Source: Candidatus Baldrarchaeota archaeon (GTDB lineage Archaea; Asgardarchaeota; Baldrarchaeia; Baldrarchaeales; DXJG01). Taken from it: 64,000 nucleotides of DNA. Each line of letters starts with the position of its first letter. Position 1 is the first letter of the stretch. A program made the translations under genes and the position numbers. The notes below the pieces were generated by a model. It made no database searches. It was given only the letters and a program-made list of their open reading frames with translations, and was not told the DNA's origin. The DNA is taken from NCBI GenBank assembly GCA_019056805.1, contig DXJG01000004.1, positions 186,001-250,000 on the forward strand, in the 5' to 3' direction. This document shows positions 9,060-17,350 of the stretch, piece after piece.

Positions 9060-9818
9060 TTAGGTGATGATTCCAAGGATAATTGAGGCAAGGTAAAGTA
9101 CTCCAGTAACCGTAAAGGGTAGGGTAATATTATCTATGCCTCTGGGCGACACTGCTTCCACAACCATACCTGTAATGGCCGCTATAAACGCTAAGATCAA
9201 AATTTGATTCCACATCAAGGGATAGAGACCACTGAACGGTCCGAAGAACCATATTGCGAGCAAAGCACCGACAAATCCTCCTGCAAAAACGCCCAATGAA
9301 CCTTCCACTGATCTTATTGCGCCTGGAAATATTTGGTATTGATGTTTTCCCCATTTTTTCCCTATGGGGGCTGCTAAACCATCTCCCCAGTACATCACTG
9401 TGAGTCCAGCTGCAGCTGTAAACATGTATTGTATTGGAAGTATTTGGAAAGAGAAAATTGCTACTAAGATCGTTATTGAAAGAGCGTAATAAAAGGGTCC
9501 GAAAATGTGCCCTGTTTCATAGTCTTCTTCGCGCGCCATCGCTTCAAACCAGCTTGTAAGCTTCTTCACAGGTGATTTTGGCCCGGTTAAATATAGTAGA
9601 ATGGTAAATGTTAATGCTACGATGGTTGCAGGCCAATAATGGGGATAAAAAGGACACGTATATATTGCAAAACCCGCAAAGAGGTGTATAACTTTTCTGG
9701 TGAATGAAGATGGGTAATTCTTTTTCTTTCTAAGCGCTTCGCCAATCGAGATTACGATTATGGTATATAGATAGGCTATAAGCATGACAATTAGATCCCA
9801 AAGATTAAAAATCTCCAT
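9060..9818 (-). CDS. CTP-dependent polyprenol/phytol/diacylglycerol kinase family protein (SEC59/DGK1/VTE5-like)
   Basis: A membrane protein with about seven hydrophobic helices. Signature segments are RKVIHLFAGFAIY near the N-terminus and the nucleotide-site stretch WGDGLAAPIGKKWG followed by SVEGSLGVFAGGF. These identify the dolichol/phytol kinase fold, whose members phosphorylate isoprenoid alcohols or lipid with CTP. In archaea a role in recycling geranylgeraniol-type alcohols for membrane lipids is plausible. GAGAGGTG lies eight bases ahead of ATG 9818, which is preferred over GTG 9827. Confidence 0.85.
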   Translation of the reverse strand: MEIFNLWDLIVMLIAYLYTIIVISIGEALRKKKNYPSSFTRKVIHLFAGFAIYTCPFYPHYWPATIVALTFTILLYLTGPKSPVKKLTSWFEAMAREEDYETGHIFGPFYYALSITILVAIFSFQILPIQYMFTAAAGLTVMYWGDGLAAPIGKKWGKHQYQIFPGAIRSVEGSLGVFAGGFVGALLAIWFFGPFSGLYPLMWNQILILAFIAAITGMVVEAVSPRGIDNITLPFTVTGVLYLASIILGIIT

Positions 9819-10051
9819 TGTAAACACCTCTCTCTAATCCACTATTATATTAGCTCCAAATATATAGATTTTATGTCCAAATGTCAAAATACTTTGTGAA
9901 CTACCGAAGAAATTTAATGTTTATCCTTAAGTGATTGTATATATTCTTTTTCTGTCATTTTGCGGACTTCTCAAAACTAAACTTTTAATATAACCTCGTT
10001 ATTATTGTTTATGACTAGCATGCATGTTCATACATTTTTGAGGTGTTCATG

Positions 10052-10492
10052 TTGAGCGGTGAAGAAGAGGCTTTAAAAGACTTTTATATGCACATACTTG
10101 CTGCAATCAGTGAATCCTTAGAAAAAATAGTAGGTCCAGGGTCAAGAGCATTGCTATACGCATCTGGAAAAGAATACGGAGAAAAACTAACTAAACCCGT
10201 CGAAAAAACCTCTAATTTAGAGGATGCAATTAAGAAATTATTGGAAGTTTTTCATTCAGTGTGGGAGATTGAGATAAAAAATGATGATCAAATAGTTGTT
10301 AGAAAATGTCCTATCAGAACTCTGTGTCAAAGATTAAATATAGAGAGAGGAGAAAAGGGTATGCTACTTTGCCACTACGTCGATGGTATATTTGCAGGGG
10401 CTCTTTCAGGGATTCTAGGGAAAACCATAGAGGTAAAGATTATAAAATCCGCACCAGTTGCATGTATGAAAAATCTCCTTATAAAAGACTAA
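10052..10492 (+). CDS. V4R-domain-like small Cys protein
   Basis: About 147 residues. The C-terminal half, VVRKCPIRTLC...LLCHYVDGIFAGALSGILGKTIEVKIIKSAPVACM (three separated segments), matches the rhythm of V4R (4-vinyl reductase-like) ligand domains: a CPI...C pair, a GxxxGxL helix and a terminal Cys. V4R proteins bind small hydrophobic ligands and often sense or carry porphyrin or aromatic compounds. SD GAGGTG (10040-10045) favours TTG 10052; ATG 10049 is close behind. The family call rests on pattern alone. Confidence 0.6.
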   Translation: MSGEEEALKDFYMHILAAISESLEKIVGPGSRALLYASGKEYGEKLTKPVEKTSNLEDAIKKLLEVFHSVWEIEIKNDDQIVVRKCPIRTLCQRLNIERGEKGMLLCHYVDGIFAGALSGILGKTIEVKIIKSAPVACMKNLLIKD

Positions 10493-10556
10493 ATTCTTCA
10501 TTCTATTTTCTAATTTCTCTGTGAATAATCGATTAAATTTATTTCGTTGCGATGTA

Positions 10557-10584
10557 TTACGAACAAGTATATATACATTCGTAA
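10557..10584. promoter_or_regulatory. inverted repeat enclosing a TATA-like palindrome
   Basis: Perfect 7-bp arms TTACGAA and TTCGTAA are separated by 14 bases that contain the palindrome GTATATATAC. Downstream on the plus strand are a second TATA-like stretch near 10609 and a GGAGGG before ATG 10655. The layout looks like an operator over a promoter. The gene it would control is unclear, because the 66-codon frame at 10655 runs into the end of the opposing methyltransferase gene. Confidence 0.45.
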
Positions 10585-10728
10585 AGTAGGAAAATGTAAA
10601 CGAAAATGCTTATATTTGTAGAAAAAGAAATATTATACGAGCACTGTCGGAGGGATGTCTCAAAACCTAGATAAAAGGGACCTAAACGCTCTCTACCAAC
10701 CTATTTTTCATCAAATTACTAACAATTT

Positions 10729-11382
10729 TTACATTCTTATTTCTAGGATCAATATTTTCTCCATTATTGTTTTCATATATGTTACAACATACCACTTTAG
10801 CTTATTTTTCTTTAATATATTGAAAAGAAGGTTTATGTCGGAAATATTACTATAGATCATTCTAACTCTCCCATTCGGTTTAAGATATCTTTTTACTTCT
10901 TTAAAAAATTCTTTTATTACTTCGTATTTTTCTCCACAAAACCATGCGTACTCAAAATAATTTTTGGGTTTTCCAGGAATATACGGTGGAGAGAAAATTA
11001 TCAAGTCAAATTTCTCTCCTTTAACTGGTTCAAACAAATTTCCATGTCGTACTTCTATTTTATCCGCAACATTGTTAATTTTGGCATTTATTTTTGCACA
11101 TTGTACTGCTCGTATATTTATATCAGTTGCTATTACTTTCTTGGCTTTCTCGGCAGCAAATATTGCTTGAATTCCACATCCAGTTCCTAAATCTAGAACG
11201 TAGTCACCTTCTCTTACCCCTAAATTCTTAGCTAAAAAAGTGCTTGTAAGAGTTCCGCGAGGAGAAAAAACGCCTGGTAATAAAATAAACGTTTTATTGT
11301 AAATTTTTATTTTCTTTGGTCTTCTTATTGTTGAATGTAAAATTTTTAAAGCTAATATGGATATTTTTTGTTTAAGAGTCAT
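10729..11382 (-). CDS. class I SAM-dependent methyltransferase (HemK/Mtq2-like)
   Basis: Motif I is VLDLGTGCGIQAIFAAE, motif II is VIATDINIRAV, and the catalytic motif IV is IIFSPPYIPG. It is therefore an (N/S)PPY N-methyltransferase of the HemK/N6AMT1 type, which in archaea and eukaryotes methylates the release-factor Gln. Ser in place of Asn in the SPPY motif occurs in some relatives. About 218 residues, with no N-terminal PrmC helical domain, fits the archaeal short form. GAGATGAT precedes ATG 11382, which is preferred to TTG 11400. Protein glutamine methylation is an inference. Confidence 0.75.
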   Translation of the reverse strand: MTLKQKISILALKILHSTIRRPKKIKIYNKTFILLPGVFSPRGTLTSTFLAKNLGVREGDYVLDLGTGCGIQAIFAAEKAKKVIATDINIRAVQCAKINAKINNVADKIEVRHGNLFEPVKGEKFDLIIFSPPYIPGKPKNYFEYAWFCGEKYEVIKEFFKEVKRYLKPNGRVRMIYSNISDINLLFNILKKNKLKWYVVTYMKTIMEKILILEIRM

Positions 11383-11478
11383 GTAATCATCTCTTCTCAA
11401 GTCTTAACGGCTTGATTTGAACTAGTAGCATGTTTTAATTTAATGATTTTGTAATGGTTCATTATACTCATTTTTGAG

Positions 11479-11509
11479 TTACTACCTATTGAGTAGTAAA
11501 CTATATATT
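11479..11509 (+). promoter_or_regulatory. operator-like inverted repeat abutting TATA box of ECF S-component gene
   Basis: Perfect 7-bp arms TTACTAC (11479-11485) and GTAGTAA (11493-11499) enclose CTATTGA. They run directly into an AT-rich TATA box, AAACTATATATTT. The predicted transcript start lies about 25 bases further on, and ATG 11562 follows. The placement suggests a repressor or activator site for the vitamin transporter. Confidence 0.5.
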
Positions 11510-11561
11510 TGTAAACAGTATAGTGTGTGCACTGAAACAAAGCCTGAATGAGGGTATAAAC

Positions 11562-12185
11562 ATGAAAGAAACGAAAAACCTAAAACTAAGGTATGAAGCT
11601 GTCAAAACCATTAAATTTGTGGGCGGAGCGATGCTTGGAGCGTTATCCATAGTGTTAATACCTTTCACGCAATTTATTCCAAACCTACCTTGGGGCATGA
11701 AAATGTTTGATCCTACAAGTTTCCCATGGATCATTGCTTTCTTTCTCTTTGGAACTGAAGCAGCAATAATATCCGCTATGGTAGGAACAATTGGCATAAT
11801 GTTCTTGGGACAAACAGGTTTTATAGGGGCAACAATGAAATTCAGCGCAACAGTGCCTATGTTTCTAGTACCAGCGTTAATCCTTAAAGCTTTACCAAAA
11901 GTCGAATACAGCTCAAAAAATCTACGAAAGCCCTATATATGGTTTTCACTAGCATTCTTTGGGGCATTAGCCAGGTTTATTGTCTGTTTTTTCCTAAACT
12001 TATACTGGGCAGTACCTCTATGGATGGGTCTAACTACAAATGAAGTTTTAGAAATGTTCGGCGGCTACTTTAACTTCTTCCTAATGGTCATTGGATGGAA
12101 TGCTTGGCAAAGCTTCTGGGACGCTGTATTACCATGGTTCATAGTGTATTCAACAAAGCTCGATGAAAATTACAGCTACTGGTAA
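11562..12185 (+). CDS. ECF transporter S-component-like membrane protein
   Basis: A six-helix membrane protein of about 207 residues, with the early GGAMLGALSIVL helix and the small-residue-rich ISAMVGTIGIMFLG of substrate-capture (S) components of energy-coupling factor importers. No EcfA ATPase or EcfT gene is adjacent, so it probably uses a shared module encoded elsewhere (group II). The ligand, probably a vitamin or metal, cannot be assigned. The start is ATG 11562 because TGAGGG lies just upstream. The frame itself is open from GTG 11523. Confidence 0.7.
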   Translation: MKETKNLKLRYEAVKTIKFVGGAMLGALSIVLIPFTQFIPNLPWGMKMFDPTSFPWIIAFFLFGTEAAIISAMVGTIGIMFLGQTGFIGATMKFSATVPMFLVPALILKALPKVEYSSKNLRKPYIWFSLAFFGALARFIVCFFLNLYWAVPLWMGLTTNEVLEMFGGYFNFFLMVIGWNAWQSFWDAVLPWFIVYSTKLDENYSYW

Positions 12186-12280
12186 TCCAAGTCACCATTA
12201 CATACTTCCTTAACCTCATTCTTTTGTTACACTACTCGTGGAGATTTTAAACCATCATGCATATTCTAAAAGGGTAATTC

Positions 12281-13507
12281 ATGAACAACCATGCGATTCG
12301 CTCTGAAGACTATAGAAGAAATATTAAGGTATTAATGTTATCAACAACGATAACTGTGAGCGGATCCCAAATAATCCTACCCTATATTTCCCTCTACTGG
12401 AAAATCATAGGAAAAACATATATTTTTGTAGGTCTTTTAAGTTCTCTTACAACTTTAATTCAAATTTTCGGTTTTTTGATAAGTGGAAGTCTCTCAGATA
12501 GATTTGGTAGGAAATGGATTTTAATTTTTGCAACCTTCGGATACTCTACAGGCTTTCTAGCCTACATATTTGCAGAAAACATTTATGAACTGATTCTAGC
12601 AGCCTTACTAGTTTCAATATTTACATCTATTTCTACTCCCGCCTTTATTGCACTTTTTGCAGACAGTATTCCCTCAAATAAACGAGCAACCTATTTCTCT
12701 CTACTCAACATAACTATCTCTCTACCTTATTATATTGCACCTCTCCTCGGTGGCTATCTTCTTACCAAATATGGTTTTTTATACGGTTTTAAAAGAGGTT
12801 TATTTTTATCCGTTTTTCTTACAATTACTGGAGCTTTTACTAGACTATTTCTTACAGAGACGGTAAAAAAGAATGTTAAAAGAAATAATTTCACTGCAAG
12901 TGGCATTAAAGAAACTCTACTTGACACTTTTAAACTTATGATGAAGTTAGATAAGACTCCTAAACGTCTTTTGTACATACAGTTTTTAGATAAGTTTGCA
13001 ATGGGACTAACAAGTTATTTTGTGATTTTCTACGTATTAGAAGTTGTAGGATTATCTATTTCCCAATACAGCTATGCATTAACATTTTTCGGAATATTAT
13101 GTACAATTCTATCTTTTCCAGCGGGAAAAATTGCTGACAAAAAAGGTTGGACAAAAATTTTACTTCTAACTTTTCTTGGATACTCTTTTCTAAACATCTT
13201 CTTCATTTTCTGCTTTTCTTTCACATATCTACTTGTAATTTGGACGTTATCTGCACTATTTTATACCCTACATACATCTTCTTGGAGAGCATTAACCGTT
13301 GACGTAATTAAGTTAGAAGAAAGAGGCAGATACAGCGCAAGCTTAGAGATGATCGGCCAAATTTCTTTTATGACATCAAGTTTCCTAGGAGCAATACTCT
13401 ACACATATTCAAAACCTTTACCATGGTGCTTTAGCACAATATTAGACATACTAATTTTAAGAGTTCTCCTAAAAATTCATAAAACAAAAACATCCAATAT
13501 CACATAG
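12281..13507 (+). CDS. MFS transporter
   Basis: Twelve hydrophobic segments in two halves, with the diagnostic loop 2-3 motif SGSLSDRFGRKWI and its counterpart AGKIADKKGWTKI between helices 8 and 9. The length of 408 residues is standard. A cytoplasmic loop in the middle (about residues 195-235) is basic. An AAAAGGG SD precedes ATG 12281. The substrate is unknown; a drug or metabolite exporter is a fair default. Confidence 0.85.
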   Translation: MNNHAIRSEDYRRNIKVLMLSTTITVSGSQIILPYISLYWKIIGKTYIFVGLLSSLTTLIQIFGFLISGSLSDRFGRKWILIFATFGYSTGFLAYIFAENIYELILAALLVSIFTSISTPAFIALFADSIPSNKRATYFSLLNITISLPYYIAPLLGGYLLTKYGFLYGFKRGLFLSVFLTITGAFTRLFLTETVKKNVKRNNFTASGIKETLLDTFKLMMKLDKTPKRLLYIQFLDKFAMGLTSYFVIFYVLEVVGLSISQYSYALTFFGILCTILSFPAGKIADKKGWTKILLLTFLGYSFLNIFFIFCFSFTYLLVIWTLSALFYTLHTSSWRALTVDVIKLEERGRYSASLEMIGQISFMTSSFLGAILYTYSKPLPWCFSTILDILILRVLLKIHKTKTSNIT

Positions 13508-13587
13508 AATACGGAGAGTTGTATCGTCATCAAACAATGTTACACTAGTTTGTTTTATCCAGTGGTAGGTTAAATGGGTGGAGTCAT

Positions 13588-14622
13588 TTGGGAGTATATC
13601 TTACACCAATCATCACATGTAGAAAGAAAATCTCTTTCCATTTCCTTTCAACAAAAAAGGTTGCTTTTGATGCTAACAATGAAATATACCAATTTTTAGC
13701 TTTAATAAGACAACCAGATGGAAAACACTTCACAGATAGAACAGGTAGAGTAACTTCTCACCTCATGGGAGTATTTTATAGAATCACAAGACTTGCAGAG
13801 TATGGAATCTTACCAATCTTTGTTTTTGACGGAGAGCCACATCCACTAAAATTAAAAGAGATAGAAAAAAGAAGAGAGATCAAAGAGAAAGCCGAAAAAG
13901 AATGGATAAAAGCGTTGTTCCGAGGAGATCTAGCAACAGCATGGAGAAAAGCTGTGCAAACAAGCAGGTTAACAAAAGAAATGATTGAAGAGGTTAAAGA
14001 ACTACTAGAACTAATGGGATTACCATGGGTCCAAGCCCCAAGCGATGCTGAAGCACAAGCAGCATATATGGCTACAAAAGGCGATGCATACTGTACCTGT
14101 TCAAGAGATTGGGACAGCCTTCTCTATGGTTCACCAAGACTGGTTAGATATTTAACAATTAGTGGAACAGAATTTCTACCAAGCAAAGGGATAGCACGTC
14201 CCCTAGAACCAGAACTTATCGAGTTAAAGGTCTTATTAGACGATTTAAAAATCACACGAGAACAACTTGTAGATATAGCTATCTTAGTTGGAACTGATTT
14301 CAATGAAGGTGTTAAAGGTATAGGGCCTAAAAAGGCTTTGAAGCTTATTAAAACATATGGAAATATTGAAAACCTTTTGAAAAGTGGAAAAATACGGTTG
14401 GAGGAAAATTACAAAGAAATAAGAGAAATCTTCCTAAAGCCTAAAGTAACAAATAATTATAAATTGGAATGGAAACGGCCAGATAAAGAAGGTATCATAA
14501 GATTTCTTTGCGAGGAAAGAGACTTTAAAAGAGACAGAGTTGAAAATGCAATAGGAAGGCTCGAAAAATTAATGTCGTATATAACACAAAGAAAGTTGTC
14601 TGAATGGTTTTTTCACACATAA
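13588..14622 (+). CDS. fen: flap endonuclease 1
   Basis: FEN-1 removes 5' flaps during Okazaki fragment maturation and repair. Metal ligands are seen in order: VAFDANN, FVFDGEPHP, PSDAEAQAAYM, CSRDWDSLLYG and VGTDFNEGVKGIGPKKAL, the last being the helix-hairpin-helix region. The C-terminus QRKLSEWF is a PIP-box-like Q-x-x-L-x-x-W-F for PCNA. The 344-residue length is typical. The N-terminus MGVYLTPII deviates from the usual MGVDLGDLV, and the first active-site block reads FDANNEIYQFL instead of the VDAYNALYQFL form. TTG 13588 with GGTGGAG upstream gives the obligatory Gly2. It is convergent with the transglutaminase gene. Confidence 0.95.
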   Translation: MGVYLTPIITCRKKISFHFLSTKKVAFDANNEIYQFLALIRQPDGKHFTDRTGRVTSHLMGVFYRITRLAEYGILPIFVFDGEPHPLKLKEIEKRREIKEKAEKEWIKALFRGDLATAWRKAVQTSRLTKEMIEEVKELLELMGLPWVQAPSDAEAQAAYMATKGDAYCTCSRDWDSLLYGSPRLVRYLTISGTEFLPSKGIARPLEPELIELKVLLDDLKITREQLVDIAILVGTDFNEGVKGIGPKKALKLIKTYGNIENLLKSGKIRLEENYKEIREIFLKPKVTNNYKLEWKRPDKEGIIRFLCEERDFKRDRVENAIGRLEKLMSYITQRKLSEWFFHT

Positions 14623-14661
14623 CAAGATATGAAATCCTATCGTTTGCCTTTTAGACGTGTT

Positions 14662-15501
14662 CTAGGTTTTTATTACCTCCACATTTTTAATGTCATTTTC
14701 ATTCAATTCGACATGGTTTCCCCCAGAACTCCATTTGATGATTCTCATGGGCCTATCTGGAACTAGTCCCATTTTTACCCTGCTAAGATGCCTCCAACTA
14801 ATTGATGCAAAAAATCCTAAAGCAGGGTCAAATGGTATCCAACCAACTATTGGAACCCAAACTTCACACCATGCATGATATTCCCAAGAAATTTCTCTTT
14901 CCTTTGGTGTTATAAATAAGCCCACGACCCTTCTACTAGGAATATTATTAGCCCTAAGTAAAGCTATGAAAAGGTCTGAAAACTCGTCACAGTCTCCTTC
15001 TCTTCTCTTGAAAGCTTCAGCTGCTCCAAGTCTTTCCTTCATTTTACTTTTAAGCTTTAATCTTTCATGAACAAAAGTAAACGTATTTTCTAAAATATCA
15101 ACGTAACTTTTGCTTGTTTTAAAGATCTCATTGGCAGTTTGGGAGATGTTTGAGTCCCAAATTTCCCAATATTCTGTTCCCTTAACATAGTTTTTCAGAT
15201 GGTGTGAAATTTTCACATTTTTCTTGATACCTTTGGGGAGAGGGAACATCACATCCAAAGTTTCCAAACCGATTCTAACGATGCTTATAAGTCCAGTAGA
15301 GGCTTTTAATTTCTTTATTTTTAAAAAACCATAAATATTATCGTCTCCTAGATTTTTAATTCTCATTTTTGGCTGGTGAAGTAAAACAACACCATCTTGA
15401 TGCTCATCTACAGCATATAAAGATATACGTAGGAGAAGTTTTTTCACATCTTTTGCTCCATGATTTGCTATGATATTTTCTAGGTCTAAAATTAATTTCA
15501 C
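14662..15501 (-). CDS. transglutaminase-like cysteine peptidase domain protein
   Basis: A transglutaminase-core domain occupies the C-terminal half. The catalytic Cys is in RREGDCDEFSDLFIALLR, the His in YHAWCEVWV, and the Asp in WIPFDPALG. The N-terminal 150 residues are an unassigned, probably beta-rich domain. No signal peptide is seen, so the protein is probably cytoplasmic, acting as a peptidase or amidase. GTG 15501 (AGGTGA upstream) is preferred to GTG 15543. It may be co-transcribed with mptE, which lies 155 bases upstream on the same strand. Confidence 0.8.
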   Translation of the reverse strand: MKLILDLENIIANHGAKDVKKLLLRISLYAVDEHQDGVVLLHQPKMRIKNLGDDNIYGFLKIKKLKASTGLISIVRIGLETLDVMFPLPKGIKKNVKISHHLKNYVKGTEYWEIWDSNISQTANEIFKTSKSYVDILENTFTFVHERLKLKSKMKERLGAAEAFKRREGDCDEFSDLFIALLRANNIPSRRVVGLFITPKEREISWEYHAWCEVWVPIVGWIPFDPALGFFASISWRHLSRVKMGLVPDRPMRIIKWSSGGNHVELNENDIKNVEVIKT

Positions 15502-15656
15502 ATTACTCACCTGAGTAGCAATACCTCTCCTCCACCTACACACAATAATTCTATTTAGCTTCTTAACAAATTTTTCGCAAACTTTAAGTATCTAAATGTC
15601 GCGACAAAACCATTTTGAATGGTTGAAGATTATAAAAATTGAGTATTAAATCAATT

Positions 15657-16415
15657 TTAAGTTATATTCATATGTTTAATATTTAGCTTTAGTTTACTTG
15701 TAATCCAGTTTATCAATTCTTTTGCTATTTTTAATTTCTCGCATTTAATTTTTGAAGCTGGTTGAGAGCTTTTCAAGCCTGGCTTCGAATATTTACCAAT
15801 AATGGTTCCAAAATCCATTCCAATAAGCAAAATATTTTTAATGTTAAGAAAAGCTGCTAGAAAAACTCCTCGATCACCATCTGTAAATCCTCCAAAATTA
15901 TAAACAAACGGTCTAGGCTCAACCTGGGTAGAACCTATGATCTTTCCTTTAAACAATCTAACGTATTTTTTAAGAGCTTCTATATTATCTCCATGACCAT
16001 GAATAACAGTTATAGAACCTTTTTCATTTGCATATAAAATGTCCTGAACTCTTCCATCCAAATCGGTAACAATTACATGAGGGATTACATTATTTTCAAT
16101 TAAAAATGAAGTTGCACCATCAGCAGAGATCAAAAGTACAGATTCGCCTAAATTTCTTATTATTTTATCAGATTTTTCAAGAGACGGTCCAGTGCCGGCA
16201 ACAGCTGCGCATTCAAAATTAGAGAATGTGTTTTGTAGATCAACAAAAGTTATTACATTCTTGTTTTCCAATATATGGCTTAAAAGATCGGTGGCTTCTT
16301 GATCCCGTTCAAATGTAACTTTTAGCTTACTTTTAATGTAGTTGTACCACTTTGACCATTCATTCTTATCAACGATCCAGCTCACTTTTGAGCACCTAGG
16401 TTTCTCAAATAACAA
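15657..16415 (-). CDS. mptE: 6-hydroxymethyl-7,8-dihydropterin pyrophosphokinase (MptE-type)
   Basis: The archaeal MptE/DUF115 family converts 6-hydroxymethyl-dihydropterin to its diphosphate on the way to tetrahydromethanopterin or folate. Characteristic segments are VAGTGPSLEKS, LISADGATSFLI, VIVTDLDGRV, VIHGHGDNI, NFGGFTDGDRGVFLA and LIGMDFG. These match the conserved blocks of the family, whose fold resembles thiamin pyrophosphokinase. The length of 252 residues is normal. It implies a C1 carrier pathway in this organism. Confidence 0.88.
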   Translation of the reverse strand: MLFEKPRCSKVSWIVDKNEWSKWYNYIKSKLKVTFERDQEATDLLSHILENKNVITFVDLQNTFSNFECAAVAGTGPSLEKSDKIIRNLGESVLLISADGATSFLIENNVIPHVIVTDLDGRVQDILYANEKGSITVIHGHGDNIEALKKYVRLFKGKIIGSTQVEPRPFVYNFGGFTDGDRGVFLAAFLNIKNILLIGMDFGTIIGKYSKPGLKSSQPASKIKCEKLKIAKELINWITSKLKLNIKHMNIT

Positions 16416-16559
16416 AATTTAGCATAATGTTACACCTAGTATCTAAACTTCTTAGGACTTTAATTTCTTACTGAACATTAAAGTTAAAATAGAGAGATCA
16501 AAAATAACGCATCATAGTAATTATAGCAAAATAAGAATTTTGTGAGTTGTTAATGATAT
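16416..16559. other. AT-rich intergenic stretch
   Basis: This stretch lies between the small gene at 16560-16700 and mptE and probably contains the mptE promoter. I see no repeat or RNA structure in it. Confidence 0.4.
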
Positions 16560-16700
16560 TTAGGCGGCAACCATTTTCTTTATTTTTTCTTCTAGATTCG
16601 GATTCGAAAATAAGTTATCGATTTCATCTAATACTTTATCTATAACTGCTCCGGCTATGATTTCGATAATTCTTGCGTTGCGCTTTAGTTTTTCGTTCAT
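16560..16700 (-). CDS. small helical protein, 46 aa
   Basis: A short frame with clear gene signals: SD AAGGTG lies six bases before ATG 16700, and a TATA-like GCATATATTAC lies about 35 bases upstream. The product runs MNEKLKRNARIIEIIAGAVI, then DKVLDEIDNLFSNP, then an acidic-basic helix ending KKMVAA. It is amphipathic, helix-rich and has no cysteine or signal peptide. It could be a small regulator or a subunit that binds membranes or nucleic acid. I do not recognise a family. Confidence 0.6.
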   Translation of the reverse strand: MNEKLKRNARIIEIIAGAVIDKVLDEIDNLFSNPNLEEKIKKMVAA

Positions 16701-16909
16701 TTCAAACACCTTGTTACGAATCATTAGTTGTAATATATGCTACTACCAATATAAGATATTCTCAAATTATATTTAAAGCTTGCTATTACAGTTTTTATTA
16801 ACTTTATTACAAAAAATGTACTGAAAATTAAGAAAAATTATGAAAAAGTAGGTGACAAAATAGAGAAACACGATTATAAGTAGATCAGATTATCCAAAAC
16901 GGTGATAGA
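16701..16909. promoter_or_regulatory. divergent promoter region
   Basis: An AT-rich spacer between the divergent 46-aa gene and the DUF1232 gene. On the minus strand GCATATATTAC near 16735 is a candidate TATA box. On the plus strand CGATTATAAG near 16870 fits the DUF1232 gene. Nothing else is apparent. Confidence 0.35.
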
Positions 16910-17302
16910 ATGAAATTTATGGAAAAAATAAAGCAACGCGTAAAGCAACTAAGGAATGAAACCTATACTCTTTATATTGCATGTAAAGATCCCAGAGTCC
17001 CTTTGCACGTTAAAATACTCATTTCACTTATTGTGGGATACGTATTTAGTCCGATAGATTTAATTCCCGATTTCATTCCGATTTTAGGGCAAGTAGACGA
17101 CCTAATTTTAATCCCATTAGGCATTGCTATCGTACGGAAGATGATTCCTCAAGCAATTCTAGACGAATGTAGGTTAAAATCAAAAGAAATTCTAGATCAA
17201 GAAAAACCAAAAAATTGGACAACAAGCATAATAGTTACACTAATTTGGCTACTTATCATATTGGTAATCGTAATCGTTATAATACGTGTAGTTAAAGTCT
17301 GA
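16910..17302 (+). CDS. DUF1232 (YkvA-like) membrane protein
   Basis: The family core is plain: DPRVPLHVKILISLIVGYVFSPIDLIPDFIPILGQVDDLILIP (read as adjacent segments), the hallmark being the SPIDLIPDFIP...GxxDD motif. A second hydrophobic helix occupies the last 25 residues. The function of the family is unknown; it is membrane-associated. GGTGATAG directly precedes ATG 16910. It is followed 48 bases later by the molybdoenzyme gene. Confidence 0.85.
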   Translation: MKFMEKIKQRVKQLRNETYTLYIACKDPRVPLHVKILISLIVGYVFSPIDLIPDFIPILGQVDDLILIPLGIAIVRKMIPQAILDECRLKSKEILDQEKPKNWTTSIIVTLIWLLIILVIVIVIIRVVKV

Positions 17303-17350
17303 ACAACCATTACATGCAATAATGGTTTTAAATCTGTTTGAAATGAAAGG

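Noticed and set aside
10655..10855. 66-codon plus-strand frame with GGAGGG
   Set aside because: Two thirds lie antisense to the methyltransferase and the translation is Ile/Phe-rich noise. The start signals are reported as an observation only.
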